The translations under genes were made by a program, and so were the position numbers. Positions 45,367-53,078 of a DNA stretch of 64,000 nt are shown in pieces; within the stretch, counting starts at the first letter, position 1, and each line of letters opens with the position of its first letter. Location: positions 3,968,001-4,032,000 of the forward strand of contig OW818686.1 of assembly GCA_942493305.1 (NCBI GenBank), written 5' to 3'. Origin of the DNA: UBA7672 sp030824255. GTDB lineage: Bacteria > Pseudomonadota > Alphaproteobacteria > Caulobacterales > Hyphomonadaceae. A model generated the notes under the pieces. It did not search any database and had not been told where the DNA came from. It saw nothing but the letters and a program-made list of their open reading frames with translations.

Positions 45367-45662
45367 GTGAACCTCCCGCCGCGCTGCACCGCCTTCGCCA
45401 GCGCCGTGGCAATCCCATTCAACGATGACGGCGCCGATGTCTGCGAACGCGGGCTGCGTCCATCCTCCAGCACGCTCCCCATCACGCCATCCAGCGCCAG
45501 CTGCGCCAGCGTCTCCGCAATCTTCCGCGCCAACCTGTCGAGGTCGTCCTCGCCGGCCTTCACAATCCGCCCCAGTTCGCGCTCCACCGCCTGCGTCGCG
45601 CGCAACAGCGCGGCCTCAAGGTGCTCGCCAGCAATCCTGGCTTCATCGCCACTTTCAGCCAT
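45363..45662 (-). CDS. Short gp11-like tail tape-measure protein
   Basis: 99 residues. It is mostly alpha-helical (ALLRATQAVERELGRIVKAG, ARKIAETLAQLALDGVMGSV), with a flexible Ser-rich tail. Position between gp9 and gp12 and a tape-measure-like helix support a gp11 assignment, but it is less than half the length of RcGTA gp11 and no hydrophobic segment is evident. No gp10 or gp10.1 gene fits between it and gp9, which are separated by only four bases. Confidence 0.6.
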   Translation of the reverse strand: MAESGDEARIAGEHLEAALLRATQAVERELGRIVKAGEDDLDRLARKIAETLAQLALDGVMGSVLEDGRSPRSQTSAPSSLNGIATALAKAVQRGGRFT

Positions 45663-45666
45663 CGCT

Positions 45667-46089
45667 TTAGCCCTCCGCCGCTTCGAAAATCACAACACCC
45701 GCAGATGCCAGCCTGATGGCAAACGTGGCCTCGCCCTCGTGCTCGCCGCCATAGGTTAGCTCCGTGATCGCAAACGGCCCCGTCAGCACGCCGAAATCCG
45801 GAATTGCCAATTCAAAGCGCGATGTGGCGCCACCAAAGTACGCCGCCCTCAGCAACGCATCCGACTGCGCATCCTTGAACACGCCGCTGCCGGCAACTTC
45901 AGCGCGCTTGATGCCGGCATGGGCGATCACCTCGCGCCAGCCATCCGCGCTTTGCGCCGTGGTCGCCTCAACCAGCCCCGCAGTCAGGCTGATCGTTTTC
46001 GCGCGGATACCGGCGACGACCAAAAACGCCTCGGGCGCTTCGCCATCACCAATGCTGATCAGCACATCGCGACCTCTCTGGCCCGCCAT
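45667..46089 (-). CDS. GTA gp9-like major tail protein (TP901-1 family)
   Basis: 140 residues. It begins GQRGRDVLISIGDGEAPEAF and contains SADGWREVIAHAGIKRAEV and FGGATSRFELAIPDFG. These are diagnostic for phage major tail proteins of the TP901-1/RcGTA gp9 family, which form the tail tube. It is the first gene of the tail unit. A strong ribosome-binding site (GAAGGAGAGGACC) precedes the ATG. The promoter must lie in the 63-base gap shared with arsR. Confidence 0.93.
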   Translation of the reverse strand: MAGQRGRDVLISIGDGEAPEAFLVVAGIRAKTISLTAGLVEATTAQSADGWREVIAHAGIKRAEVAGSGVFKDAQSDALLRAAYFGGATSRFELAIPDFGVLTGPFAITELTYGGEHEGEATFAIRLASAGVVIFEAAEG

Positions 46090-46117
46090 GGTCCTCTCCT
46101 TCTCTCGATGTCAGGGG

Positions 46118-46147
46118 TTGACAGGCAACTGTTTGGTTGCCTATTGA
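46118..46147 (+). promoter_or_regulatory. Predicted arsR promoter with overlapping palindromic operator
   Basis: A TTGACA at 46118-46123 and a TATTGA at 46142-46147 are spaced 18 bases apart. Between them lies the inverted repeat AGGCAAC-N6-GTTGCCT (46123-46142), the size and placement of an ArsR-type operator that would block RNA polymerase. The same palindrome is about 35 to 55 bases upstream of the gp9 start, so it might also affect the GTA tail unit. Confidence 0.6.
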
Positions 46148-46152
46148 AATGC

Positions 46153-46476
46153 ATGGATCTGGTGTTCCGGGCTCTCGCGGATGACAGCCGGCGCGCCCTG
46201 CTCGACAGCCTCTGCGCCCACAGCGGCCAGACGCTGAACGAGCTGTGCGCCGGCCTCGCCCATGGAAAGCTGGGCATGACGCGGCAGGCCGTCTCGAAAC
46301 ACCTTGCGATCCTGGAAGAAGCCAACCTCGTCGCGACCGTAAAACGCGGCCGCGAGAAGCTGCACTATCTCAACGCGGTGCCGATCGCCGAGATCGCGAA
46401 CCGCTGGATACGCAAGTTCGAACGCCACAAGGTCGACGCGCTCGTCGATCTCAAAAGAAGACTGGAGTCAGAATGA
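46153..46476 (+). CDS. ArsR-family transcriptional regulator
   Basis: 107 residues from the ATG at 46153. A winged helix is evident: ALADDSRRALLDSLCAHSGQ (start of helix 1), MTRQAVSKHLAILEEANLV (recognition helix) and REKLHYLNAVPIAEI (wing). No metal-binding cysteine pair (CXC) is seen, as in the ArsR regulators that accompany SRPBCC genes. The stop overlaps the next gene start by four bases, which is typical of ArsR-AHSA1 pairs. The start is only a few bases after the -10 element, so the leader is very short. Confidence 0.9.
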   Translation: MDLVFRALADDSRRALLDSLCAHSGQTLNELCAGLAHGKLGMTRQAVSKHLAILEEANLVATVKRGREKLHYLNAVPIAEIANRWIRKFERHKVDALVDLKRRLESE

Positions 46477-46946
46477 CACCCGCCGCGCCCAACTCGAAAT
46501 TTGTCTACGTCACCTACATTCGCACAAGCCCCGAAAAACTCTGGGCTGCGCTCATCGAACCTGAGTTCACGCGCAAATACTGGGGCAACACGCATCAGGT
46601 TTCAGAGTGGAAACGCGGGGCGGACTGGAAGATCATGATCCCCGATGGCCGCACCGGAGACAGCGGCAAGATCGTGGAATTTGATCCGCCGCGTCGCATG
46701 GTCCTCACCTGGCGCAACGAATTCGTGCCTGACATGAAGGCCGAAGGTCACTCCACGCTCATCTACGAACTCGAGAAGATGAACGACACGGTCAAGCTGA
46801 CGCTCATCCACGAGATGCCCGTCGAAGGATCGAAACTCATCGGCGCCGTTTCCGAAGGCTGGCCGCACATTCTTGCAAGCCTCAAGACGTTGCTGGAAAC
46901 CGGCGCCCCCTTGCCCGGAACCAGCGACTGGCCGGAAGGACATTGA
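46473..46946 (+). CDS. SRPBCC/AHSA1-domain protein
   Basis: 157 residues from the ATG at 46473 that overlaps the arsR stop. The START/Bet v1-like AHSA1 fold is indicated by VTYIRTSPEKLWAALIEPEF at the N-terminus and IVEFDPPRRMVLTWRNEF in the middle, ending EGWPHILASLKTLLETG. The ligand is unknown; members often pair with ArsR regulators. It is the second gene of a three-gene operon inside the GTA region. Confidence 0.9.
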   Translation: MTPAAPNSKFVYVTYIRTSPEKLWAALIEPEFTRKYWGNTHQVSEWKRGADWKIMIPDGRTGDSGKIVEFDPPRRMVLTWRNEFVPDMKAEGHSTLIYELEKMNDTVKLTLIHEMPVEGSKLIGAVSEGWPHILASLKTLLETGAPLPGTSDWPEGH

Positions 46947-46948
46947 TC

Positions 46949-47386
46949 ATGACAGCCAAACCCGTCGCCATCGCCGTCCAGACTTTTCGCGTTCCGGCCG
47001 AGCGCGTCTACGACGCCATTCTGGACACGGGCATGATCGCGCGTTTCATGTTTGGTCCATTGTTGCGCGAGGAGGAAATTCTCCACATCCGCAATGATCC
47101 ACACGTGGGCGGCGCCTTCTCCTACAAAGTCCGTCGTGGCGAACACCTGATCGACCATGTCGGCAAGTTTTTGGAACTGGACCGCCCACATCGCATCGTC
47201 TTCACCTGGAGCATTGCCGGCGAGGGCGACGACGATCCATCCGTCGTTTCCATGGCCATCACGCCAACATCTGATGGTTGCTCGCTGCGCCTGACGCACG
47301 AGATGGCGCCGAAATGGGCTGACTTCGTCGATCGTTCGCGCGGCGGCTGGGAAAAGATGCTCGGCGTTCTCGACGCCTTGCTCTAG
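46949..47386 (+). CDS. SRPBCC/AHSA1-domain protein (second copy)
   Basis: 145 residues from the ATG at 46949. The AHSA1-like signs are FRVPAERVYDAILDTGMIAR, PHRIVFTWSIAGEGD and RSRGGWEKMLGVLDALL. It shares the fold with the preceding gene but has low identity, so the pair is an old duplication or two separate recruits. Its stop codon overlaps the stop of the convergent antiporter gene in the tetramer CTAG. Confidence 0.88.
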   Translation: MTAKPVAIAVQTFRVPAERVYDAILDTGMIARFMFGPLLREEEILHIRNDPHVGGAFSYKVRRGEHLIDHVGKFLELDRPHRIVFTWSIAGEGDDDPSVVSMAITPTSDGCSLRLTHEMAPKWADFVDRSRGGWEKMLGVLDALL

Positions 47387-49065
47387 GCGCGCGCCACAAC
47401 CCGCTTGGGAATGAATGCGGTGGCCTTGTCTATCATGGCGTCCGCGATCTCCTGTTCGCCTGAAACGATCAGGTCCGCGCCGAGGGTGCGCAGATGCTCC
47501 ACCTCGGCATCGGAATGCGCCCGCGCATAGACCTTCACGCCAGGATTGAGCTCCCGCGCCAACTCCACAATCCCACCAGCCTCGAACCCGTCAGGCACCG
47601 TTACAAACACCAGATCCGCCTTGTCCGCGCCCGCCGCCAGCATCGACTCGCGCGAAATGCCATTGCCCTGAACTGCGGCCACGCCCCGCGCCAGCAACCC
47701 CTCGATTACATCCGGCCGATCCTCAATGACGGAGTAGGTCGCCCCCGCCTCGTCCAGAGCTTTCCCGATCAGCGAGCCTACGCGACCATACCCGATCAGC
47801 ACCGCACGTTTGGGCTCCGGCGTGGGCACATCCGCACGCGCGGCCTCCGCCGCCACGGCTTCTTTCTTCTTTGCCCCGCGCTCCAGCAAGGCAAATACCA
47901 GCGGGTTCAAGACGATCGAAATGATCGCTCCTCCGAGGATCGCATTGCGCGCTTCCTCCGGGATCAGGTTCAGCTGCATGCCGACACCCGCCAGGATGAA
48001 CGAGAATTCTCCGATCTGCGCCCGCGCTGCGGTCACCGTCCCGGCTGCCTCGCGTGACTGCCCGAAAGCCCTTAGCAGCCCGATGCTCAGCACAGATCTG
48101 AACACCACGATGGCCGCGACCGAGGCGAGCAAGGGCCACGGATTGCCCAGCAGCACCCTCGGATCGAACAACATCCCGACCGACACAAAGAACAGCACGG
48201 CGAACGCATCGCGCAGCGGCAGCGTCTCGTTCGCCGCCTGCTGCGACAGCTGGCTCTCCGCCATGATCAGCCCGGCGAACAGCGCGCCGAGCGCGACTGA
48301 AATCCCGAACAGCTGCGATGCGGCATAGGCCACGCCCAGCGCAATCGCCAGTACGCAAAGCCTGAACAGTTCGCGTGACCCCATGTGCACCACGCGATGC
48401 AGGATCCACGGCACAACACGCTTGCCCGCCACCAGCATGATCAGCGCAAACAGCGCTACCTTGCCGAGCGTGAGCCCCACCGCCAGCCCGATATCCTGCA
48501 TCTCCAAAACGGTGAGCGTATCGCCATTGCCGGTCTCGCTGCGTATTTGCGCCCACGTCGGCAACAGCACCATGGCGAGCACCATCGCCAGGTCTTCCAC
48601 CACCAGCCACCCGACCGTCAGCTTCCCGCGCTCAGTCTGGATCAACCGCCGATCCTGCAGATTGCGCAGCGACACGACGGTCGACGCAACAGATAGCGCC
48701 AGGCCAAACACGACGCCCGCCTCCATGCCCCAGCCAAGGATCAGAGCTAGCACCATGCCCATCGCAATCATCAGCGAGATGGTCAGCAACGTCATCGGCA
48801 CGGCCACCGCGCGCACCGACAACAGATCGCGTGGCGAAAAATGCAGCCCCACCCCGAACATCAGCAGGATCACGCCAACATCGGCCACTTCCTGCGCCAG
48901 TCCCTCATCCGCCACGAAGCCGGGCGTCGATGGGCCGATCAGGACCCCGGCGAACAGATATCCAAGCAGGGGGGAGAGCTTCAGGCGGTTGGCAATCGCG
49001 CCAAAAACGAACGCCATTCCGAACCCGATGGCCAGCAGCGCAATAAGCGGCGACTGGTGCGGCAC
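47383..49065 (-). CDS. CPA2-type cation/proton antiporter with TrkA-N domain (KefB/YbaL-like)
   Basis: 560 residues from a GTG at 49065. About twelve TM segments make up the Na+/H+ exchanger domain (LKLSPLLGYLFAGVLIGPST, VSVGMLFDPRVLL, AQIGEFSFILAGVGM). A C-terminal RCK/TrkA-N Rossmann domain starts at about 428 with VLIGYGRVGSLIG. It probably exchanges potassium or sodium for protons. No KefF/KefG ancillary gene or second TrkA-C domain is seen. It shares strand with the GTA genes but is not part of any GTA unit. Confidence 0.92.
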   Translation of the reverse strand: MPHQSPLIALLAIGFGMAFVFGAIANRLKLSPLLGYLFAGVLIGPSTPGFVADEGLAQEVADVGVILLMFGVGLHFSPRDLLSVRAVAVPMTLLTISLMIAMGMVLALILGWGMEAGVVFGLALSVASTVVSLRNLQDRRLIQTERGKLTVGWLVVEDLAMVLAMVLLPTWAQIRSETGNGDTLTVLEMQDIGLAVGLTLGKVALFALIMLVAGKRVVPWILHRVVHMGSRELFRLCVLAIALGVAYAASQLFGISVALGALFAGLIMAESQLSQQAANETLPLRDAFAVLFFVSVGMLFDPRVLLGNPWPLLASVAAIVVFRSVLSIGLLRAFGQSREAAGTVTAARAQIGEFSFILAGVGMQLNLIPEEARNAILGGAIISIVLNPLVFALLERGAKKKEAVAAEAARADVPTPEPKRAVLIGYGRVGSLIGKALDEAGATYSVIEDRPDVIEGLLARGVAAVQGNGISRESMLAAGADKADLVFVTVPDGFEAGGIVELARELNPGVKVYARAHSDAEVEHLRTLGADLIVSGEQEIADAMIDKATAFIPKRVVARA

Positions 49066-49236
49066 GGAAGGGTACGCCTTTTCAACCGGGAGGCTTGGGA
49101 ATCAGACCTTCGCAGATCGCCGATCCCGAAGGCAAGGAAAGTTCGCCTCGCAGGCTTCGATTGATCAAATTGTATCGAACCGCCAAGCCGATCTTAACCA
49201 GACCGTGCGAAGCAGTAATCCTTCACGGAGTTCACC

Positions 49237-49737
49237 ATGCGCTATCGCGATACACGGCGTCTCCGCATCGTCTCAGGCGCCAGCCTGCTGCTGGTGCTGA
49301 TCGGCGTGCCTGTCGTCCTCGGCCTGACCCGGCCGGCCGCGAGCGGAGCAGGCGACGCCCCTGGCTTCGTCGCCGCCTACACCCATGGCCTGTCCTCGCT
49401 CGGCCTTGCCGGATTGATTTCGCTCGCGCTGGCGATGGTATTTGGCGCCTGCCTCCTTGCAGGAACGCGTCAGGCAGTTGATCGCAAATACTACGCCGCC
49501 TCCAGTGGCCGCGGCCTCCATACGCTGAAGGAGGCCCTTCGCACCTTCGCTGTCGTTTTCGGCGCGGCCGGTTTGATCGTTGGCAGCCTCTCCGGCTTCT
49601 ACGCCGCCATGATGCAGGCGCGGCCTGATCTGGCCGCCTCCCTGAACCTGCCTTTCCTTACCGCCGAACTCGCCATCTACAGCCTCGTCGGCGGCGGCAT
49701 TCTCTATGCGGCTGGCCGCTTCGGCCGCCACATCTAG
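49237..49737 (+). CDS. Small polytopic membrane protein, unknown
   Basis: 166 residues from the ATG at 49237 with a GGAG ribosome-binding site. Four hydrophobic segments lie at about 10-30, 50-75, 100-122 and 137-160. No family was recognised. It is divergent from the antiporter gene and convergent with the GTA gp8 gene, its stop codon overlapping that of gp8 in the tetramer CTAG. Confidence 0.65.
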   Translation: MRYRDTRRLRIVSGASLLLVLIGVPVVLGLTRPAASGAGDAPGFVAAYTHGLSSLGLAGLISLALAMVFGACLLAGTRQAVDRKYYAASSGRGLHTLKEALRTFAVVFGAAGLIVGSLSGFYAAMMQARPDLAASLNLPFLTAELAIYSLVGGGILYAAGRFGRHI

Positions 49738-50141
49738 GCCGCCTCCACAACGATCCGCACCCGCAGGATTCCGCGCCAGATTCCCGGACTGCTGGGCATC
49801 ACATCTGCCAGCACCGGCGCAATCAAGACAGTCCGCCAGCCGTCCATCTCAAGCCCGCTATCCCGAATGGCATCGAGCACAGCGTCGATCCCCTCCCGAC
49901 TTCCCATCCCGTTGTCGTTTCGGGAGAAGACAGCGAGATCCAGCGTATTCTCGCTTGCGGGAAAGCCTGCCGATCCCGCTGGCCGAAACTCCTGTCTGAT
50001 CATCTGAATGAACGGATAGGCTGGCCGATCGCCATCTCCATCGCGGATTCGCACCGGATCCCCCAGCACCGCCTTGACGCCATCGTGCGCCGTCAAAGCG
50101 TCCAGCAGGGCGCGCGACAATTGAACCTCCACGCCGCTCAC
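49734..50141 (-). CDS. GTA gp8-like tail terminator protein (DUF3168)
   Basis: 135 residues from a GTG at 50141 that overlaps the gp6 stop (GTGA). The N-terminus VEVQLSRALLDALTAHDGVK and the following LGDPVRIRDGDGDRPAYPFI are typical of DUF3168 tail-completion proteins. It corresponds to RcGTA gp8. No gp7 (stopper) gene lies between it and gp6. A longer open frame to 50366 is a shadow of the gp6 gene. Confidence 0.88.
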   Translation of the reverse strand: MSGVEVQLSRALLDALTAHDGVKAVLGDPVRIRDGDGDRPAYPFIQMIRQEFRPAGSAGFPASENTLDLAVFSRNDNGMGSREGIDAVLDAIRDSGLEMDGWRTVLIAPVLADVMPSSPGIWRGILRVRIVVEAA

Positions 50142-50710
50142 AGCTGCACCCGGCGCCACGGGCCGATCAGTCCCGCGACGTCCACCGGCAAAGCCCCGCC
50201 AATCGTTTCCGGATCGCGAGCCCCATACGCATGAGCCGCGAGCCTTTTCACTGCGAGCTTCAGCCCATCGGCGACATCCTCCGGCGCTTCGCCAAACCCG
50301 GCCGTGTAGTCGATCTCGATTCCGCCGACCCGCTGACCCGGCCAGGGAAAAGCTGCATCCGTCCACATCAGCCTGGCCGCACGCCCCGCCGGCAGCATGA
50401 ACCGGCTCGTCACCACGCTCACATTCCCATAGCCATCGAACACGCGCACAGCCGACAACGCCCCCGCCGGCCTAACCGGCAGACGCATCCATCGCCTCTC
50501 CACCGTCCCACGCGGCCACCCGTCGAGTGACACGCGCAGGCTTCGCGCAATCATCGCCACCCCCGTCAGGTCCTCAACGCGCGCCCGCGCCGCCGCGATC
50601 AACGCAGCAACCAACTCGTCCTGCCCATCGCCCGCAATGCGCAGATAGTCCTTCGCCTCGGCCAAGCCCACGGGCTCCGCCGCCGGCCCCGCCAGCGTCG
50701 TCACAATCAT
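50138..50710 (-). CDS. GTA gp6-like head-tail connector
   Basis: 190 residues. The N-terminus EPVGLAEAKDYLRIAGDGQD with AALIAAARARVEDLTGVAM is the signature of the phage gp6-like head-tail connector family. It opens a two-gene unit (gp6-gp8) that is divergent, 54 bases away, from the VOC gene. The promoter for this GTA unit must lie in that short gap. Confidence 0.9.
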   Translation of the reverse strand: MIVTTLAGPAAEPVGLAEAKDYLRIAGDGQDELVAALIAAARARVEDLTGVAMIARSLRVSLDGWPRGTVERRWMRLPVRPAGALSAVRVFDGYGNVSVVTSRFMLPAGRAARLMWTDAAFPWPGQRVGGIEIDYTAGFGEAPEDVADGLKLAVKRLAAHAYGARDPETIGGALPVDVAGLIGPWRRVQL

Positions 50711-50764
50711 CCTGTTGTCCTTCTGAAATCCGTCCTAGGCTGTGCGCCCAGACGGGAGACGCCG

Positions 50765-51139
50765 ATGGTCACCGGCCTAAATCACGCGAACCTCTCCACA
50801 GCGAAGCTGCAGGAGACGATCGACTTCTTCGTAGGCGTCATCGGCCTGAAGGTTGGTCCGCGTCCCGACTTCTCGTTCCCAGGCGCATGGCTTTATGCTG
50901 GCGACCAGCCCGTTCTCCATCTTGTCGAGCGTGCACAAGCCCGCATCCCGGATGGCGCCCTCGACCACATTTCCTTCACCGTCACGGATCTCGACGCGGC
51001 AACCCGCCATTTCGAACAGCTCGGTATTTCCTATCGCGTCTCAATCACGCCCAGCGGCTTCGGCCGCCAGGCCTTCGTGACGGATCCCAACGGCATCAAG
51101 ATCGAGCTCACCGAACCCGCCCGCCGCCAAGACAGCTGA
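50765..51139 (+). CDS. VOC-family (glyoxalase-like) protein
   Basis: 124 residues. It begins VTGLNHANLSTAKLQETIDF and shows paired beta-alpha-beta units with FPGAWLYAGDQPVLHL and RQAFVTDPNGIKIELTEPA, as in vicinal oxygen chelate enzymes. A metal-dependent lyase or dioxygenase role is possible, but the substrate is unknown. A GGGAG ribosome-binding site precedes the ATG. It is the first gene of the plus-strand block inserted between gp6 and gp5. Confidence 0.87.
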   Translation: MVTGLNHANLSTAKLQETIDFFVGVIGLKVGPRPDFSFPGAWLYAGDQPVLHLVERAQARIPDGALDHISFTVTDLDAATRHFEQLGISYRVSITPSGFGRQAFVTDPNGIKIELTEPARRQDS

Positions 51140-51188
51140 AACCGTCATGTCCCGCTGATACGACGCACGATCTGCTGGGGAGAAGCAC

Positions 51189-52142
51189 GTGAAGGCTACC
51201 AGACTTGCAATCGCGTGTTTTGCCTTGGCGGCCTGTTCGACAACGCCCCCCGCGCAGCACGGGTCAGACGCTACATCGCTGGCCAGCCAAGTCATGCGCC
51301 TCGACCGACAGACCTCCTGGCTGCTCACCAGCGAAACACCGCTTGCCTTCGACACGCACCACCCACAGGGCATGGTCCGCATCGAAGGCGACACCTTCCT
51401 CACCTCGGTCGAAATCATCCAGCGCACCGTCCCCCATCCCCAGCCCGTCAACGGCATGGATCGCGATGCAGGCAAGGGCATCGGTCACCTCTTTCGGGTT
51501 GCACCGGACGGCTCGTTGAAATCCGGCATTCAGCTTGGCGAAGGCGACATCTATCACCCCGGAGGTCTCGATTTTGACGGCCGCTGGCTCTGGATTCCCG
51601 TCGCCGAGTATCGCCCAGACAGCCGCGCCATCATATATCGCGTTGATCCCGATACCCTTGAAGCAAGCGAAGCCTTTCGGTTTCCCGATCATATCGGCGC
51701 CGTCGCGTTCGATCGCGACGCCAACGCGCTTATCGGAGCCAGCTGGGGCGGTGCACGTATCTATCGCTGGCCGGTCGAACCCGACGGCACAATCCGGAAA
51801 TCGGTTGAAACGGCACTGCCCGCCGGCGAAGCTCGCGCCCATTACATTGCATGGCAGGACTGCCACGGCCTTCCGCGCCATGTCATGATCTGCAGCGGTC
51901 TTTCGACCTATGCCAGACCCGGCGGAGACCCGCTTTCGCTCGGCGGTATCGAACTGATCGACACGCAGACCCTGCGCCCGCTTTGGCAGACGCCCATCCT
52001 GCTCTGGTCGCCGTCTGGCCGTGCCATCACCCAGAACCCAGCCTGGTTCGAGGGTGATGGAGATCGCCTCCGGGCGTGGTTCATCCCGGACGACGGCAAA
52101 TCCACCCTGTTCACGTACGAGGCTGACCTTGCGAGCCCCTGA
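51189..52142 (+). CDS. Exported lipoprotein, beta-propeller-like (possibly DUF6454)
   Basis: 317 residues from a GTG at 51189 preceded by GGGGAG. The N-terminus has a lipobox (FALAAC). Repeated short beta motifs with YHPGGLDFDGRWLWIPVAEY, GAVAFDRDANALIGASWGG and GGIELIDTQTLRPLWQTP suggest a propeller of YncE-like blades. The resemblance to proteins labelled DUF6454 is from memory and not verified. It follows the VOC gene by 49 bases and is probably cotranscribed. Confidence 0.6.
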   Translation: MKATRLAIACFALAACSTTPPAQHGSDATSLASQVMRLDRQTSWLLTSETPLAFDTHHPQGMVRIEGDTFLTSVEIIQRTVPHPQPVNGMDRDAGKGIGHLFRVAPDGSLKSGIQLGEGDIYHPGGLDFDGRWLWIPVAEYRPDSRAIIYRVDPDTLEASEAFRFPDHIGAVAFDRDANALIGASWGGARIYRWPVEPDGTIRKSVETALPAGEARAHYIAWQDCHGLPRHVMICSGLSTYARPGGDPLSLGGIELIDTQTLRPLWQTPILLWSPSGRAITQNPAWFEGDGDRLRAWFIPDDGKSTLFTYEADLASP

Positions 52143-52235
52143 ACTTTGAGCCCTCTCGCCGCGTCACACTTGTTCAGTACCCGGTCCGCGCACTAAACCC
52201 TTCCGCACCCGTCAATGTTGTGTGCAGGAAACGCC

Positions 52236-53018
52236 ATGAAACTCGACAGTTCGATCTCCGCCATCGTCACAGGCGGCGCGTCCGGCCTCGGCGGCGCCAC
52301 GGTCAGGGCCCTGCGCGCCCACGGCGTCAAAGTCGCGATCTTCGACATGAACGAAAAGACCGGCGTGCCGTTCGCCGCCGAAACCGGCGCGGTCTACTGC
52401 AATGTGAATGTCACCAACGACGCCTCGGTCGATGCCGGCTTCGCCGCCGCCCGCGCCGCTAACGGCCAGGAGCGCATCCTCGTCAACTGCGCCGGCACCG
52501 GCAACGCCTTCAAGACCGCTGGCCGCAACAAGGAGACCGGCGAGATCAAGTCGTTCCCGATCAGCGAGTTTGACCGCATCATCCAGATCAACCTCGTCGG
52601 CACCTTCCGCTGCATCGCGAAATCCGCCGCCGGCATGCTCACGCTCGACGTCCTGCCGGACGGCGACCGCGGCGCCATCGTCAACACCGCCTCCGTCGCC
52701 GCTGAAGATGGCCAGATCGGGCAGGCCGCCTACTCCGCCTCCAAGGGCGGCGTCATCGGCATGACGCTCCCGATCGCGCGCGACCTCTCCACCGAGAGCA
52801 TCCGCGTCAACACCATCCTGCCGGGCCTCTTCAACACCCCGCTGCTCGCCGGCGCCCCGGAGCACGTGAAGGCGGCCCTCGCCGCCACCGTCCTCAACCC
52901 CAAGCGCCTCGGCGCCCCGGACGAATACGCCAGCCTCGCCCTCCAGATGATCCAGAACGGCTACTTCAACGGCGAGTCCGTCCGCCTCGACGGCGGCATC
53001 CGCATGGCGCCGCGCTAG
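52236..53018 (+). CDS. Short-chain dehydrogenase/reductase (HSD17B10-like)
   Basis: 260 residues from the ATG at 52236 with AGGAA upstream. The Rossmann motif VTGGASGLGGATVRALRAHG, the NAG-type LVNCAGTG, the catalytic Ser and Tyr-X3-Lys (YSASKGG) and the Asn are present. The overall pattern resembles 3-hydroxyacyl-CoA dehydrogenase type II. It likely oxidises a hydroxyacyl-CoA or steroid-like alcohol with NAD(H). It precedes a perfect hairpin terminator. Confidence 0.92.
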   Translation: MKLDSSISAIVTGGASGLGGATVRALRAHGVKVAIFDMNEKTGVPFAAETGAVYCNVNVTNDASVDAGFAAARAANGQERILVNCAGTGNAFKTAGRNKETGEIKSFPISEFDRIIQINLVGTFRCIAKSAAGMLTLDVLPDGDRGAIVNTASVAAEDGQIGQAAYSASKGGVIGMTLPIARDLSTESIRVNTILPGLFNTPLLAGAPEHVKAALAATVLNPKRLGAPDEYASLALQMIQNGYFNGESVRLDGGIRMAPR

Positions 53019-53024
53019 AAACAA

Positions 53025-53052
53025 CAGCGGCGGGGATCGCTCCCCGCCGCTG
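53025..53052. terminator. Bidirectional hairpin terminator between SDR and TonB receptor genes
   Basis: A perfect 12-bp stem (CAGCGGCGGGGA / TCCCCGCCGCTG) with loop TCGC lies between two convergent genes, seven bases after the SDR stop. There is no clear T-run on the plus strand (only TTCCT). Confidence 0.8.
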
Positions 53053-53078
53053 CTTCCTATCCCAAAAATTGCGATCGA

